From NCBI GenBank assembly GCA_037783415.1, contig JAZGTN010000023.1:403501-467500 (forward strand): DNA of 64,000 bases, written 5' to 3'. A program made the position numbers and the translations under genes. The stretch comes from Leptasterias polaris. Taxonomy: Eukaryota > Echinodermata > Asteroidea > Forcipulatida > Asteriidae. Positions 35,301 to 47,200 of the stretch are shown in pieces; positions within the stretch are counted from its first letter, which is position 1, and each line of letters starts with the position of its first letter. The notes below the pieces were generated by a model, which ran no database searches, had not been told where the DNA came from, and was given only the letters and a program-made list of their open reading frames with translations.

Positions 35301-36905
35301 GCAACAATTTGTGCACGTTGTTAAATTTGCACACTGGAAAAGCATGCGCATGGTAGAATATTTGTACTTAGCCCAGGTTGGACTCCTCCGTTGCATACAA
35401 CGCGACGGGTCCAGGGTATAAAGGGGCTCTGCCATTGCGAAAAAATTTATAAATTAAATTCTTTTTTTTTTTTACCTATTTGAGGAAGCTGAAACTTGAT
35501 TCACATATTCCTTGTGTCCTGAACTTTACGCCTGCTCTATTCAGAATTGAAAATTTTATCCTTGGATGACATTATTTCTGAAAATAAGTCCGAGTTGTGC
35601 ACTGGCGATGTGACAACCTCAACTGACATGGAACTAAGTCCACAAAAGAGGGCGCTGTCTAACCCGTAACACTCAACGTTTTTACTTCCGGGCGGCAACA
35701 CGACTGAGTCACAGCGCCAGTGCACAACTCAGACTTATTTTCGGAAATAATGTCATGCATGGATGTATTTGTTCATTTTTGAACTCATCAAAAGTGTAGT
35801 TAAGGGCACCAAGAATAAATGAATGGAGTTTCAGCTTCTCAAATTAGGTAAAAATATGAAAAAATTGTACTCAAAATTTTGTTCGCATTGTACAGGATCT
35901 TTATAATTATACCCAGGACGTCAGTGCAGTGGCACTGACTGACGTCCTACCAGGGCTAATTTGTACTGCAGGAGCACACCTGTGTACGCGGACTAGAGTA
36001 GACCAAGCCCTCTTTCATTGGGGCTATGCATCATTCAACATGTGTGTGTTGTTTGTTTCAATCGGAGTTAAAGTAACTTAACTTTTGGCCAATTTCTGTT
36101 GTCAAGCTAATTTTCATTTTATTTTCATAAATAATTTTGCTAAAACATGTCAAAACATTTTAAAGTTAAAGATTTAAACACAGTTTGCAAGTGGAAGTGC
36201 AAATATAATTAAATTAGTGTGGGACAGAAGGAACATTTCAATTTTCAAATCAGGTAAAACAACGATTGAAATAATTTTGTTATTAATAAGAATATATATG
36301 TAGCAACCCCTTCGTTGGAAATTGTATCCAATCCGGGGCGTCACACACTCACACGTCACTGGCACGTGGACCACTGGAAGTGTACTACTGATACTGTAGC
36401 AGAGTCAGTCAGTGCAACGGAAACTGAGTACTGACGTCTGATCGTAGATCGTACCACTACCAGGCATCCAGGGCATCTTTTCTTTGACATCTAATTATTC
36501 TTAGACACTCGAGACTGGTATTATAAGTATAGTAATACTTTTGATTTGTTTTCTAAAAAGGTGCATTGAAATCGGCCTCCTTTGAGTCCTTGAAATCAAT
36601 AATGAAATCAAGATTGTGTCGGAAATATACGCCTTATAGTTATACCCCGCACGGCCGCCATCCATAAGTACATGTACACATGGTCCAAGTTGGATTGGAC
36701 TTGGACTTCAGGTTGAGTTTGTTAATTCAATAATTGGCATGATTGGCATGATAAAATCCAATCAGAATATTTACCTTTGCCTGTTATTTTCTTGAGATAA
36801 ATCTCTATTTGATACATCATTTTTCAAAGACGATTGATGCTGAGATGCTGAATTAGAGTCATTTTCTGCTAGATTTTCATGTTCCATTACATCTTCGTCA
36901 GCCAT
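23398..36905 (-). CDS. TCERG1: TCERG1 (CA150), transcription elongation/splicing coupling factor with WW and FF domains (1065 aa, 17 exons)
   Basis: Exons in transcription order: 36905-36775, 34876-34657, 34486-34313, 34135-33847, 33325-33050, 32605-32372, 32209-32076, 31499-31405, 30909-30746, 30112-29901, 29773-29565, 29306-29156, 25435-25268, 25016-24846, 24692-24513, 24225-24041, 23602-23398. Phases agree throughout; 1065 residues (human 1098). An N-terminal Pro/Arg/Gly-rich region is followed by WW1 at about 160-190 ([16 protein letters not shown]). An Ala/Gln- and Pro-rich region is followed by WW2 at 402-431 ([17 protein letters not shown]) and WW3 at 517-548 ([20 protein letters not shown]). 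Six FF domains then fill about 640-1050, ending [14 protein letters not shown]. The protein is nuclear; its WW domains bind splicing factors and its FF repeats bind phosphorylated Pol II CTD. An in-frame ATG 54 bp upstream (36959) is possible, but MADEDV resembles the family start better. Confidence 0.95.
23686..23768. repeat. Direct duplication of about 40 bp, 2 copies
   Basis: Two adjacent identical copies marked by GTAACTATACAAAGTAAACA and GCTGCAGAGAGTTAAACAT, in the last intron of TCERG1. A 15-bp doublet (CCCACGCATACAGTG) occurs nearby at about 23878-23907. Confidence 0.85.
26440..26600. repeat. Interspersed repeat with GGGTGTCCAAA motifs
   Basis: GGGTGTCCAAA occurs four times in about 130 bp, and the stretch ends with an inverted-looking CACCCAGACACCCC. 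It lies in the 3.7-kb TCERG1 intron 25436-29155, which otherwise shows only AT-rich sequence with no supported feature. Confidence 0.5.
29339..29563. repeat. 75-bp tandem triplication containing a 5' splice site
   Basis: Three copies of exactly 75 bp, differing at a few positions, begin at TTGAGTCAAAGATAAAC. Each ends in TTACTT, whose reverse complement is the intron start AAGTAA. The authentic TCERG1 donor is at 29564, and copies of the same donor with the following sequence GTAAGTTATG lie at 29489 and 29414. Using either distal copy would run into TAA immediately after the normal junction. Confidence 0.9.
30334..30703. mobile_element. Full-length palindromic MITE, about 370 bp (family B)
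   Basis: The whole element is an imperfect palindrome. The left end AAGGGGACACGTTGCCTTGG and the reverse complement of the right end AAGGGACATGTTGCCTTGG match, and the arms stay similar almost to the centre at about 30510 (GGAGTCCAAAATTTGACTCC). The near symmetry explains two almost identical open frames on opposite strands, both spurious. It lies in the TCERG1 intron 30113-30745. Confidence 0.85.
31040..31320 (+). mobile_element. tRNA-derived SINE
   Basis: A B-box-like GGGTTCGATTC near 31065 is followed by TCCTTGAGCAAGGCACTTAA, a common body motif of marine SINEs. It ends near TTGTAAAGCGCCTTCA, a common tail motif. It lies in the TCERG1 intron 30910-31404. No intact tRNA fold. Confidence 0.65.
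32737..32775. repeat. Short direct duplication, about 18-bp unit
   Basis: GGGCAAGATACTACACAG occurs twice in a row in a TCERG1 intron. Confidence 0.85.
35408..35921. mobile_element. Large imperfect palindromic MITE, about 510 bp (family C)
   Basis: The strongest arms are TGACATTATTTCTGAAAATA with AGTTGTGCACTGGCG at 35566-35606, and their reverse complement at 35718-35754. Further out, ACCTATTTGAGGAAGCTGAA pairs with a copy near 35828-35853, and TCCAGGGTATAAAG pairs with TTATACCCAGGA near 35910. The inserted sequence lies in TCERG1 intron 1 and accounts for its open frames. Confidence 0.75.
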
Positions 36906-37460
36906 GTTTGATGGGTTTGATGAACGTGCTGACGTGATGTGATCGAACAGTGAAGTCATCCATTCAACTCAAGTCACATGAGGGCGGGCTTGTTAAAAAT
37001 CGGCGTATTGTTTCCCTAGGATAGGTAAGGGCACTTATCATAAATGGGCGTGTTTTACCTATTTTCGCACGTTTTACTGGTACGAGCATTATGCGCATAT
37101 GGAGGTAGAATTGGTGCTCTGCAGATGTTTGCGCATAATATGTCGTGCAATGTCGTGAAACTAATCGCAAATAATGTGTGCAGAGTATACATGCAATGTT
37201 GTGAATTTAATCTTGAATATAATGTACACGTACAGACACGTGCGATGTTGTTACATTATTTTCGAATAATGAACACATTCCGTTTCAACGGTTTCCACAT
37301 TGGCCATCATTCAGCGACAGAAAGAACAGAGAGATGACACTAGACAGTGACCAAAATTATGTTAATTATAAATAATGATAAATAATGTCGCTATATATGT
37401 GTTGCTGTGTAACTCACTCCATGTCAAAGTTAACCATGGAGGTATATGTTTCACTCTGAC
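36906..37460. promoter_or_regulatory. TCERG1 5' UTR/promoter region
   Basis: Sequence upstream of the TCERG1 start on the minus strand. Small ORFs on both strands are not convincing. No TATA box or start site could be assigned. Confidence 0.35.
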
Positions 37461-37518
37461 CATAGAGAAAGGACCTTTCTCTATGCTCTGACCATACATG
37501 GAGGAAACTTCCTCCATG
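37461..37518. repeat. Two adjacent perfect hairpins
   Basis: CATAGAGAAAGG, a single A, and its exact reverse complement occupy 37461-37485 (12-bp stem). CATGGAGGAA, AC, and its exact reverse complement occupy 37497-37518 (10-bp stem). Each is followed by GCTCTGAC. They lie in the TCERG1/NOP14 divergent intergenic region. Confidence 0.85.
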
Positions 37519-37642
37519 CTCTGACGACGCGCAGAAGCAAAGTGCGCACGCGCAAAGACAGATTCTAGTAAAAAACACGCCCATTTAGGCTAAGTGCCTC
37601 CATGGTCTTAGGCAAAAAATACGCGTAAGGGCGCATCATCGC

Positions 37643-39082
37643 GTTCCAGCCCAACTTTAGAATCATCCCAACTGTATTTGGATTACCCAACTTGAGTGTT
37701 ATAGTAAAGTTGGGATGACCCAACTATAGCTTAACCCTATGCGATAGCCATAGGGTCAGTGTGTAGTGATAATTATGATGTCGAAACCACAAGTTAGGCA
37801 ATTCTTAGGCTTCTAAAGTAATTTTCTCACTGCTCTCATTGTGGCTCAAGAGTGATACATACAGTGTTTCTTATGCATGGATGAGACATTTTATACTTTT
37901 ATCTGAATTTAGACCACTCATGGAGGTATTAATATATTCAAAATGATCATCAGCAGTCTCCTTGGATAAGTGTGACTGAGAGATAATTTGATCGAGGCCC
38001 AGTCTTCAAGATTTGGAAGATTTCAAACCAAGGAGCTTTTCACAATGTCACACACTCAACATGTCCAAGTACAATTACGGCCTATTACCCAACAGCTTTA
38101 ATGAAATGTTTACTTTAGCTTCATCGATACATTCCTATGGCACTCGTAAAGCATTAAAGGGGGATATATGATGTCAACTATAATAGAACTTCCATTCACA
38201 AAAATAGTGTTGTGCAACGAGGAACAGAATATTGGAATAGTCTTCCCATAAATGTTAAGCAACCTGCTATAATAAGTACATTTTCAAGAAAACTTAAAAA
38301 TTACTTGTTAGATACATATCTGTAATGCCATCATAATCTAATGTTTTTTGGCGTTTTTTTTGTTTTTTTTGTTTTTTTAAATCGCCGGTTATGTTTGTTT
38401 GTCTTAGCTGTCAGCTTGTGTATACGTGTGTGTCTGTTTTGTCTGTCAAATAGTGAAACGAACAAAAGTAACATTGTTTGCTTCACTTTCTTCCTACATA
38501 TTGACTCATGTAAATTTCAGTTAAATCATATAGTTTGATACACATGTATTGATTAATTATTTGCTTTTCTACAATGTATGTATCTTATTGTTGAGTCAGT
38601 ATGAAATAAATGTTTCCTGTCTGTGACGGGGAGATTCTCAGTAACAGCACAAGCACAATAATTGGACACAACTTCAAACTCTTCAATTCAAGAAACACTA
38701 TCCGAAGGGACTAAATTTGACTTCTGCCCAACGAGTTGTTGAGAAGTTAGTTGTGCCACAATCTTCTAGAACATGTGGTCAATGTAAAAGCAACCAACAA
38801 GTTCAAAGAAAAAATTGACAAGTACTGGAAAGAAAACGGATACGGGCACTAAAAAACAGACTTTAACCTCAGCTAGATAAATTTTACTGTGGTGATTATA
38901 GTCTTGCACACACTCATGTCCATTTTTGTAATGAACAAACATAGAGGGCGTAGTGTAATTTTGCTTTGCTTGGTGGACAGATCTCTGGATCCCAGAGCTA
39001 TAGTTGGGCGTCCCAACTGTAACCCTCAAGTTGGGGGCCAGTCTGAACCATAGTTGGGATGATTCTAAACTTGGGACGGAAC
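37643..39082. mobile_element. Inverted-repeat element, about 1.44 kb, arms about 90 bp
   Basis: The left arm (GTTCCAGCCCAACTTTAGAA, then TCATCCCAACT) matches the reverse complement of the right arm (GTTCCGTCCCAAGTTTAGAA, then TCATCCCAACT). The similarity continues inward to CCCAACTATAGCT in both. The arms are internally repetitive for CCCAACT. The interior holds a degraded LINE fragment and no transposase frame. No clear target duplication. Class is uncertain (foldback-like or non-autonomous DNA transposon). Confidence 0.65.
38085..38325 (+). mobile_element. Degraded non-LTR retrotransposon ORF2 C-terminus
   Basis: Plus strand: LPNSFNEMF and SSIHSYGTRKALKG, then after a frame change RTSIHKNSVVQRGTEYWNSL, then FSRKLKNYLLDTYL and a stop at 38323-38325. 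The pattern IHSYxTR and WNSLP is typical of the end of CR1/Jockey-type polyproteins. It lies inside the 1.44-kb inverted-repeat element. Confidence 0.75.
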
Positions 39083-40677
39083 AATCACACAGCCACATGT
39101 TTCAACGCAACCTAACTGAATTCTTTTTTCCGATGATTTATATGGTAAGAAAACAAATAGTATCACAACATTCTGAAGTGTAGACGCCTTTAACCAAAAG
39201 GGAATTTGCCTAAAATTGTTAATCTAGTGACTAGTGTGATACTATAGTATGTTTATTGTTTGTCTTCCTGTGTGACTGTGAGTGCCACTCTCTGTCAGAG
39301 ACTCTGACTCTGTGAGTCTGAGTCACTCTGATCTAATGCAAACACTGCAACATACAGTAGATGTAATGACAAATGTACATGATATGTAGGAATAGGATCA
39401 CACACTGGCATGGCACACTCACACTGTTTCTTCCTACCTCCATGGTTTGATCATGGAGAAAGAAATATTACACACTGTGACTGTCTGATATAGTGATAAG
39501 TAGGATTTGAAGCTTTGCACTGAGACTGAGAGAGGTTTGCGGTAACAGTAAGTGAGTAACACTAACATACAAGTAACAGTAACACCATGAGGCATGATCA
39601 TGACCATGTTAAAATCTCTTTTGAGTACTGTAGATAGAGTGTAGTGTTAGTGTTGGTTCTGAAAAGAACCGGTGGTTAACGACTCAACGTTGTCTGATGT
39701 TACTGAGTGATACGTACTACGTCCTACAGTACAAGCAGTAGGATGGGTTACCCTATTATCGCGGTGGTTATCGCTTTTTTGTATCCAAATAAAAAAATAT
39801 TACCAACCTGTGTAAAGTGTCCTGTTATTATCATTGCTGAAGTATTACTTTCCATTATTAGCTAAACAAAATACATCGTTGTCTGATTTAATTCGTCAAC
39901 GACGTCTCTGAAAGTGAACATGCGCGTGGTGCGATTCTGGAGGAGAGCCTCATATCATCGCGGCATCATGCTGACATGTGATATGTACGGTAAAGGATAT
40001 TGAGCGCGCAAATCTTCACAGCGCGGCAGCAAATGGTATTTTACGAAAAAAAAACACCTTGTTTTAACTCCGTTCTTCTGTGTACAATTTCGAGAGTGTG
40101 ACACGTCCAATGACAAAATTTCAAACTGCAAAAGTGAAAATTGGGGCTAGCACTTTGAATTTGCGTCAACAAAATGAACTTTGCAATAAAGTGTGAAAAG
40201 ATTAGGGGTACGTTTTGACGGACATGGTCAACAGAAATTCACTAGGTCAGTAAAAAGTACATTTTTTTACAATTTGTTGTATAACTTTCCAGGAGACGAT
40301 ACATTTTTTCTCGGAAGTCCACAAAATAGTTGTCAGGGCCTTAGTTACCGGTTCACTTATTGAAAGTCGCCGCTTGAGGGCGTATTGACAACGAAAAAAA
40401 CGGAATTACGAGACCCGCGGGTCGGACTATACATGTAGTAATGTACTCATTTTTATAGATAAAGAAAGGATGTACTGAGTAGCCTAGTAATTTAATTTAT
40501 AATTATAGCTATACTGTAATTTACAGAACCCAGGTACAATAATGCAAAAAGGGAATAAATTCAAATATTTGATTTGATTATTTTTTATTTTTTTATTATT
40601 AATAGTAATAATAATAATTAATATTATTATAATTTACTTTGGTTTTGGTCAGTATTACTTTGAAGGCATTTTCTTTT
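39083..40677. other. TCERG1/NOP14 intergenic region, right part
   Basis: No assignable gene. Short AGTGAGTAAC/CTCTGACTCTG-type simple repeats occur at 39290-39330 and 39540-39580. An isolated ATATCCTTT motif lies on the minus strand near 39995-40003, without a matching exon. Confidence 0.35.
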
Positions 40678-41097
40678 TTAAATGAAGTTTGTCACAAGCA
40701 ATAAATAACATTCATTAACAAGGTTAGGTTGTCTATGTTTAGAAACAAACATTAGCCAATCAGAAAGGCCTGCATTCAAAAAATTTGAACAGAAAAAAAA
40801 GAAAACCTTACAATACAATAGCGACCCTCGATCCTCCCGACAGTTGCAGACAGACAACCGCCAAAGGACCAAATTGTTGCAACTAACATAGTAACTCAGT
40901 AACCCTTCTTCATCTAAAGTCGAGTAGTGTGCACGGCCAATGATGTCATGAGAGAAGTGCCCCCAGTTCTCCCTGTCCCTCATGCATGTAGATATTTCAT
41001 CTGTTGTCACAAGCCAGTGTCCCTGCGTAGTATGTCCACATAGGTTAGGTTCAGGTGACCTTGACCTCTTTGGGGTCAACCTCGCTTGGTCTCCCAC
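40678..41097 (-). CDS. Unidentified ORF head-to-head with NOP14 (possible first exon)
   Basis: A 139-codon frame starts at 41097, only about 100 bp from the first visible NOP14 exon and on the opposite strand. The first 85 or so residues have protein-like composition (GHTTQGHWLVTTDEIST, DRENWGHFSHDIIGRAHYST, LDEEGLLSYY). The next bases read TAT then GTTAGT, a donor form used elsewhere in this region, and the frame after that becomes low-complexity and phenylalanine-rich. A real first exon ending near 40890 is therefore possible. No family is recognised and no downstream exon was found. Confidence 0.3.
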   Translation of the reverse strand: MGDQARLTPKRSRSPEPNLCGHTTQGHWLVTTDEISTCMRDRENWGHFSHDIIGRAHYSTLDEEGLLSYYVSCNNLVLWRLSVCNCREDRGSLLYCKVFFFFCSNFLNAGLSDWLMFVSKHRQPNLVNECYLLLVTNFI

Positions 41098-41224
41098 AGC
41101 ACAAGCTTGCTAACTGGAAGTTCAGGGCGACGATAGCAGTGTCCTCTGATCAAACCGAAATAATTAATATATTTCTCATAACTCTTTTCTTAGATTAGAA
41201 CAAGGACAAGGACCTAAACAGATA

Positions 41225-44200
41225 ATGGGCAAGTCTAAGAAAAACAAGAGGAACTTATCCGACAAAGTGCAGCGCGGGAAAACTGTACAAGAGGTTAAGA
41301 ATAATCCATTTGAGATTCGTCTGAATCGTCAGAAACATCATATCCTTGGGAAGAAGATCAGCAAACATGATAAAGGACTACCTGGAGTCTCGAGGTCAAA
41401 AGCCAACCAAAAGGTCAGTCATCTTTAATAAGAATGCCAATCTTCATAAAGGAGTAAACAACAATTAATTTCAGTTTGTTCATCACTGATACTCTTGTCT
41501 TTTTTTGTCATAACAAATCCACAATTCCACTGGGCTTGTTGCTCAAAATTTTTGCTGGACCAGAATTGTTTTTTCCAAGACCAGAACAGTTTAACATTTA
41601 TACTAATTTTATTTAAACAAGCACTAAGACATACTGTGTAAGACAAGATATATCTCAATTGTCTTTGGGTATTTGTACTTCATTATTCAATAGATTTTAA
41701 AGGTATTTATCAGACTCAAAGTCAACATTTTAACATAATTTGTTTTGTTTAAGATATTACACAGTGAGGTTTTCAATTGATTTGAATACAAGACTGCTGG
41801 ACTTGTTCAGTCATGAGTTTACTGGCCAGACACTAAAACCAGTCCCTCTACTGGCCTCAGGCCTGCAGTCCAGTTTAAAAATAAAGCCCTGAAACTGTAT
41901 ACTTTATGCTGTCCAAGTCTAGTGAAAAAAAAGGTAAAATGAGTAGGAATTGAACCCGCAACCATCAACATTTCAGAATACAGCTTTGGCTTATCTCATG
42001 ACTACACTAACATTAGGTACAGGTTTCAACCCCATTCACCTGACGTCATCATCACAATAATATTAGTTATCCCATTTTGGGAGTCAATGTCCCCATGTGT
42101 TAATACAGTGCCAATTTTATTCCACATGGCCTTTACATGCTTACCATAATGGGTTGCTTAGCAGACTGTCGCCATGTGTGACGATAGTTTAAGGGATCAG
42201 TGTTGAATGCTTTGTGATTCAAACCATTCATTGTATTTCAGTTTGTATTCATTTTTCTGCTTTTATTTATTCAGCGAAAGAACACACTTCTCAAAGAGTA
42301 TCAACAAAGAAATAAGACTAATAAATTTATTGATAAACGATTTGGAGAGAATGACCCAACACTCAGCGTTGAAGAAAAGATGATGCAGAGGTTTGCGTTT
42401 GAGAGACAGGTAAGAATAAATTAAATTACAGAACTCTGAGCAACTTTTCTGATTTAATTCAGAAATCTGACTTTTTAATTTTTTACCCATAAGTTCTGGT
42501 TTTTTTCCAGTCCCCCCCCCAATTTTTTCCTTCTAATTTGTATCCTTAAATATTGTATTAAATCTGTGTGCGAAAGATGCTAATTCTGCCTGTACAGATA
42601 CGCATGCATCGTTACTGCCAGTTACCATCAGTATACAATTTCCGTGGGAAACAGCGGCATAGCAAGTTTTGGGGAGGGGGGAGGTGAGGGGTCCCTGGGA
42701 CCATGTTTTTCCTTTATTGTTTTCCCGAGGGGGCACCATGGCAAAGTAAAAGCGCTATTTTCCAGATTTGGTTAAGTATTCTGGACATTCCCCAAAATCC
42801 GTACTTGCAGTTGTTAGTGTTTTATTTTTTCGATTTGTTTTTCAATAGCTAGGTTCATCTCTGAAATTAAGCTCTGAAACATAAATCAGATCGGTATTAA
42901 TCATTGCATAAGCTGAACTTATTATGATGTTTCCACTTTACATTTCTTGTTGACGTTGTTTGGTAGAGAGGACATGAAAGAGAGTCAGCTTATCAACTCA
43001 ATGAGGATGAAGACTTGACACATTATGGCCAGTCACTTGCTGATATAGAGAAATTTGAAGATACAGAACTCATCAGTGATGACGAAGAGGAATATGGAAA
43101 CTTGGGAGGTATTGCTTAAGACTGATTACCTAACTTCATTAAATCAAAAACCACTTGCACCTTAGCCAAACCAACCCAGTTATGATAGGAAGAGATTGGC
43201 TTCAGTTTTGAAATATCGTGAACCAATAAATCTAAGACTATCGTACTCTGAACTGAATTTCTTGTAAAGAAGATCTATTATCCTTCCCCAACCTAAACAT
43301 TATCTTAAATGTTATGATTGACTACAGCCAAGTATGTTGCAGATGAACACTTTGGAGGATTCTTAATGAAGAAGAAGACAGATGATAAGAAAGAAGAGGT
43401 AGGACTAAGATGGAAGATTGTTCGGAAAGGAAATTCTTTCCAATCAAACATTTTACTATAGGACTTTAGGTGCATGCTTGATACAAACAATAAATGTTGC
43501 AATCTTTTTAGTATAACAAAACAGACAAAAGGAATCAATTTTGAAACATGCATGAAATATTTGTACGCTTTTTACAGTGTTGATATTTATTATTAGTGAA
43601 TAATGAAAAATTTTCTTTTGATATTTACTTGTTTATTATAATTTGTTTATCTTCAGGATTCTAAACCAAAGTCTCGTCAGGAAATCTTAGATGAGGTCAT
43701 TGCAAATTCCAAGAAAAGCAAGGTAATGAGAAAAGGCGAAAAATCACCCAATGATGTATGGAAATACAAATATTGTCATTAGTCATGTTTGTTGTTAAGG
43801 TGACAATGCATGAATACATGTGAATATATTTCTTCATGAATGGAAACAATTATCAATGAAGAGTTGGCACCAGAATGAAAATTTTGTTTTCAAATAGAAG
43901 CTTAATAATAATAATAATAATAATAAACGGCTTTTATATAGCGCCCTTAACCCAAAAAGGGTCCCGAGGCGCTTTACAAAGGTTAACAAAAATTAAATTA
44001 CAAGAAAATTGAACAATTTAAGAAATACTGAACAATTTAAGGTAAACAGTTTTTTTTAAAGCAATATAAAAATAAAAATGCACAACAACAATGATGTGAA
44101 GTGTCAGTCTCAAACGACACGACTTTTAAAAAGCTAAAAAGCCCAATATAAAAAGTTGGATCAAGAAGAAAGACATTTTCCTCTCATAATGAACAACACG

Positions 44201-47200
44201 CAATTAACTATTAAAAAGGAAAGTTTTCAGTTTTGTCTTAAAACATTTCACAGATGATGCAATGCTGTTGGTTTTTGTATAATTAATGAATTGATGTATC
44301 AAAACCTGAATGTTTTATGTAGAAAAATCTGTATTCATTTGCTCATTGTCTTCCCAAAATAGATGGCAACTTGATCTGAACAAATATTATATAGAACTCA
44401 TAATGGATTATTTTTTGTCTATTTACTTAAATTGTTTTTGTAATTGACATGTATTTTTAAATTTGAGCTTACAAGTTTGCTGTTATACTTTCCAATCCTT
44501 TGACTGTTTTCACTTTAGTTTGAGCGTCAGCATCAGAAAGAAGATATGCTGAATCTGACAGAGAAACTGGATGAAGACTGGAGGACTGTGGCTAGTCTCA
44601 TTGGCTGTACTAAGGTAGGTTCATAATTATAAAAGTAGGTCATAATCTTGAATGGATTCTCTGGATGTAAAAATGATAACATGTTCCGTCCCTGTCTTCT
44701 ATAATTACAGACACATAATAAATATCAAATAAGCTGTTCTGCTGTGTTCACGTAGCCTTATTTTGAAGACCTGTCACATTTTATGACCTTATGTAAAAAA
44801 AATGCTTCTTGTTTGCGGAGAAATAAAAGACTGGTATAGACTTGAAGATACTAAACAATGATCATTCAAAATATATTAGTGTAGTGATGGGGGAAAATGA
44901 ATAGTGGTGTAGTGATAGTAAATCATAAAATGAAATTAAATAAATGGGATAAATGATAGTTTCTCAATCATAAACACAAATTTAATTATCCTGTAATAAA
45001 GTTTCAAATAAACTGTCGAACTGTAATTGTTACTCTTTAACTGTAATGAATTGATATTCTGTATTGGACGAAAAACTTTGAACAAGACATGAGACTTTTG
45101 GGAAGGAAAAGATTCTTTACCCTCCTTTTCAAACAGTCAAAGTTTCATGGTACAAGAACAACGGAAAGACTCCATTTAAAATGGTTGCTTAAATTTGAAG
45201 TCATCTTAAAGATGGGTGAATAAATTGAGGGAATTATTTTTTTCAGCGAGATAAATCAACACCAGAGGATCGACCTAAAGCAGACGATTACGACATTGCT
45301 GTTAGAGAACTGATGTTTGACATGAAAGCAAAGGTTTGTCTGGCATTAAGTTCCTACATGAATGTATCCTTGATCTTCACTGAACGTGAAGGTATCTTTG
45401 ATCTTCACTCACCAGTGAAGACATTTGAAGGTATCTTTGATCTTCACTCACCAGTGAAGACATTTGAAGGTATCTTTGATCTTCACTCACCAGTGAAGAC
45501 ATTTGAAGGTATCTTTGATCTTCACTCACCAGTGAAGACATTTGAAGGTATCTTTGATCTTCACTCACCAGTGAAGACATTTGAAGGTATCTTTGATCTT
45601 CACTCACCAGTGAAGACATTTGAAGGTATCTTTGATCTTCACTCACCAGTGAAGACATTTGAAGGTATCTTTGATCTTCACTCACCAGTGAAGACATTTG
45701 AAGGTATCTTTGATCTTCACTCACCAGTGAAGACATTTGAAGGTATCTTTGATCTTCACTCACCAGTGAAGACATTTGAAGGTATCTTTGATCTTCACTC
45801 ACCAGTGAAGACATTTGAAGGTATCTTTGATCTTCACTCACCAGTGAAGACATTTGAAGGTATCTTTGATCTTCACTCACCAGTGAAGACATTTGAAGGT
45901 ATCTTTGATCTTCACTCACCAGTGAAGACATTTGAAGGTATCTTTGATCTTCACTCACCAGTGAAGACATTTGAAGGTATCTTTGATCTTCACTCACCAG
46001 TGAAGACATTTGAAGGTATCTTTGATCTTCACTCACCAGTGAAGACATTTGAAGGTATCTTTGATCTTCACTCACCAGTGAAGACATTTGAAGGTATCTT
46101 TGATCTTCACTCACCAGTGAAGACATTTGAAGGTATCTTTGATCTTCACTCACCAGTGAAGACATTTGAAGGTATCTTTGATCTTCACTCACCAGTGAAG
46201 ACATTTGAAGGTATCTTTGATCTTCACTCACCAGTGAAGACATTTGAAGGTATCTTTGATCTTCACTCACCAGTGAAGACATTTGAAGGTATCTTTGATC
46301 TTCACTCACCAGTGAAGACATTTGAAGGTATCTTTGATCTTCACTCACCAGTGAAGACATTTGAAGGTATCTTTGATCTTCACTCACCAGTGAAGACATT
46401 TGAAGGTATCTTTGATCTTCACTCACCAGTGAAGACATTTGAAGGTATCTTTGATCTTCACTCACCAGTGAAGACATTTGAAGGTATCTTTGATCTTCAC
46501 TCACCAGTGAAGACATTTGAAGGTATCTTTGATCTTCACTCACCAGTGAAGACATTTGAAGGTATCCTAGATCTTCACTCACCAGTGAAGACATTTTAGA
46601 AAAGATTAACAACTTCCATCATTATTTTCTCAATACAAGACTGGATATAACTTCAGATTTTAAAATTGAAGTGAAAATACACTTTGTTAAAGTTATTAAT
46701 GACTTTAGAAACTCTGCTTTCCTACATTAAAAGTAACCACTACATCGATGTAGGTTCAAACAAAATTATTATTCTTTATCCCTGATGTGATTAGTGCAAA
46801 CTATGAAAAATAGCCACCTCCTTTATTTGTGGAAATTTACCCAACCTTTATGGTTTAAGATGGTACTCCAACAGAGGTCAAGATGGTACTCCAACAGAGG
46901 TCAAGATGGTACTCCAACAGAGGTCAAGATCTACAAGTGATTCCAAATATTAACAACTTTGAACATTTGTTTAGGCAACAGATAGGTTGAAAACACCTGA
47001 GGAGATTGCCAAAGAGGAGAAGGAAAGATTGGACAAGCTTGAACAAGACAGACAACAAAGGATGCTTGGAGTTACATCAGAGGAACAAGAAGAGGCAACA
47101 AGAAAGTATACACATCAATCAGCTGATGATCTTAATGATGGGTAAGTTGTGTTTTAACCGGAAATCCGGTTTTTTTTTGCCCCCCCAAAAAGAAAACTGT

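Noticed and set aside
39995..40003. ATATCCTTT on the minus strand, a possible AT-AC U12 donor
   Set aside because: No coding exon ends there, and one such 9-mer is expected by chance in a window of this size.
45388..46599. CRISPR-like regular array
   Set aside because: Head-to-tail tandem units with no spacers, in an animal gene intron.
45313..46612. Two long repetitive ORFs of about 411-428 codons on opposite strands
   Set aside because: They are produced by a stop-free 39-bp minisatellite in an intron; NOP14 exons on both sides splice in phase without it.
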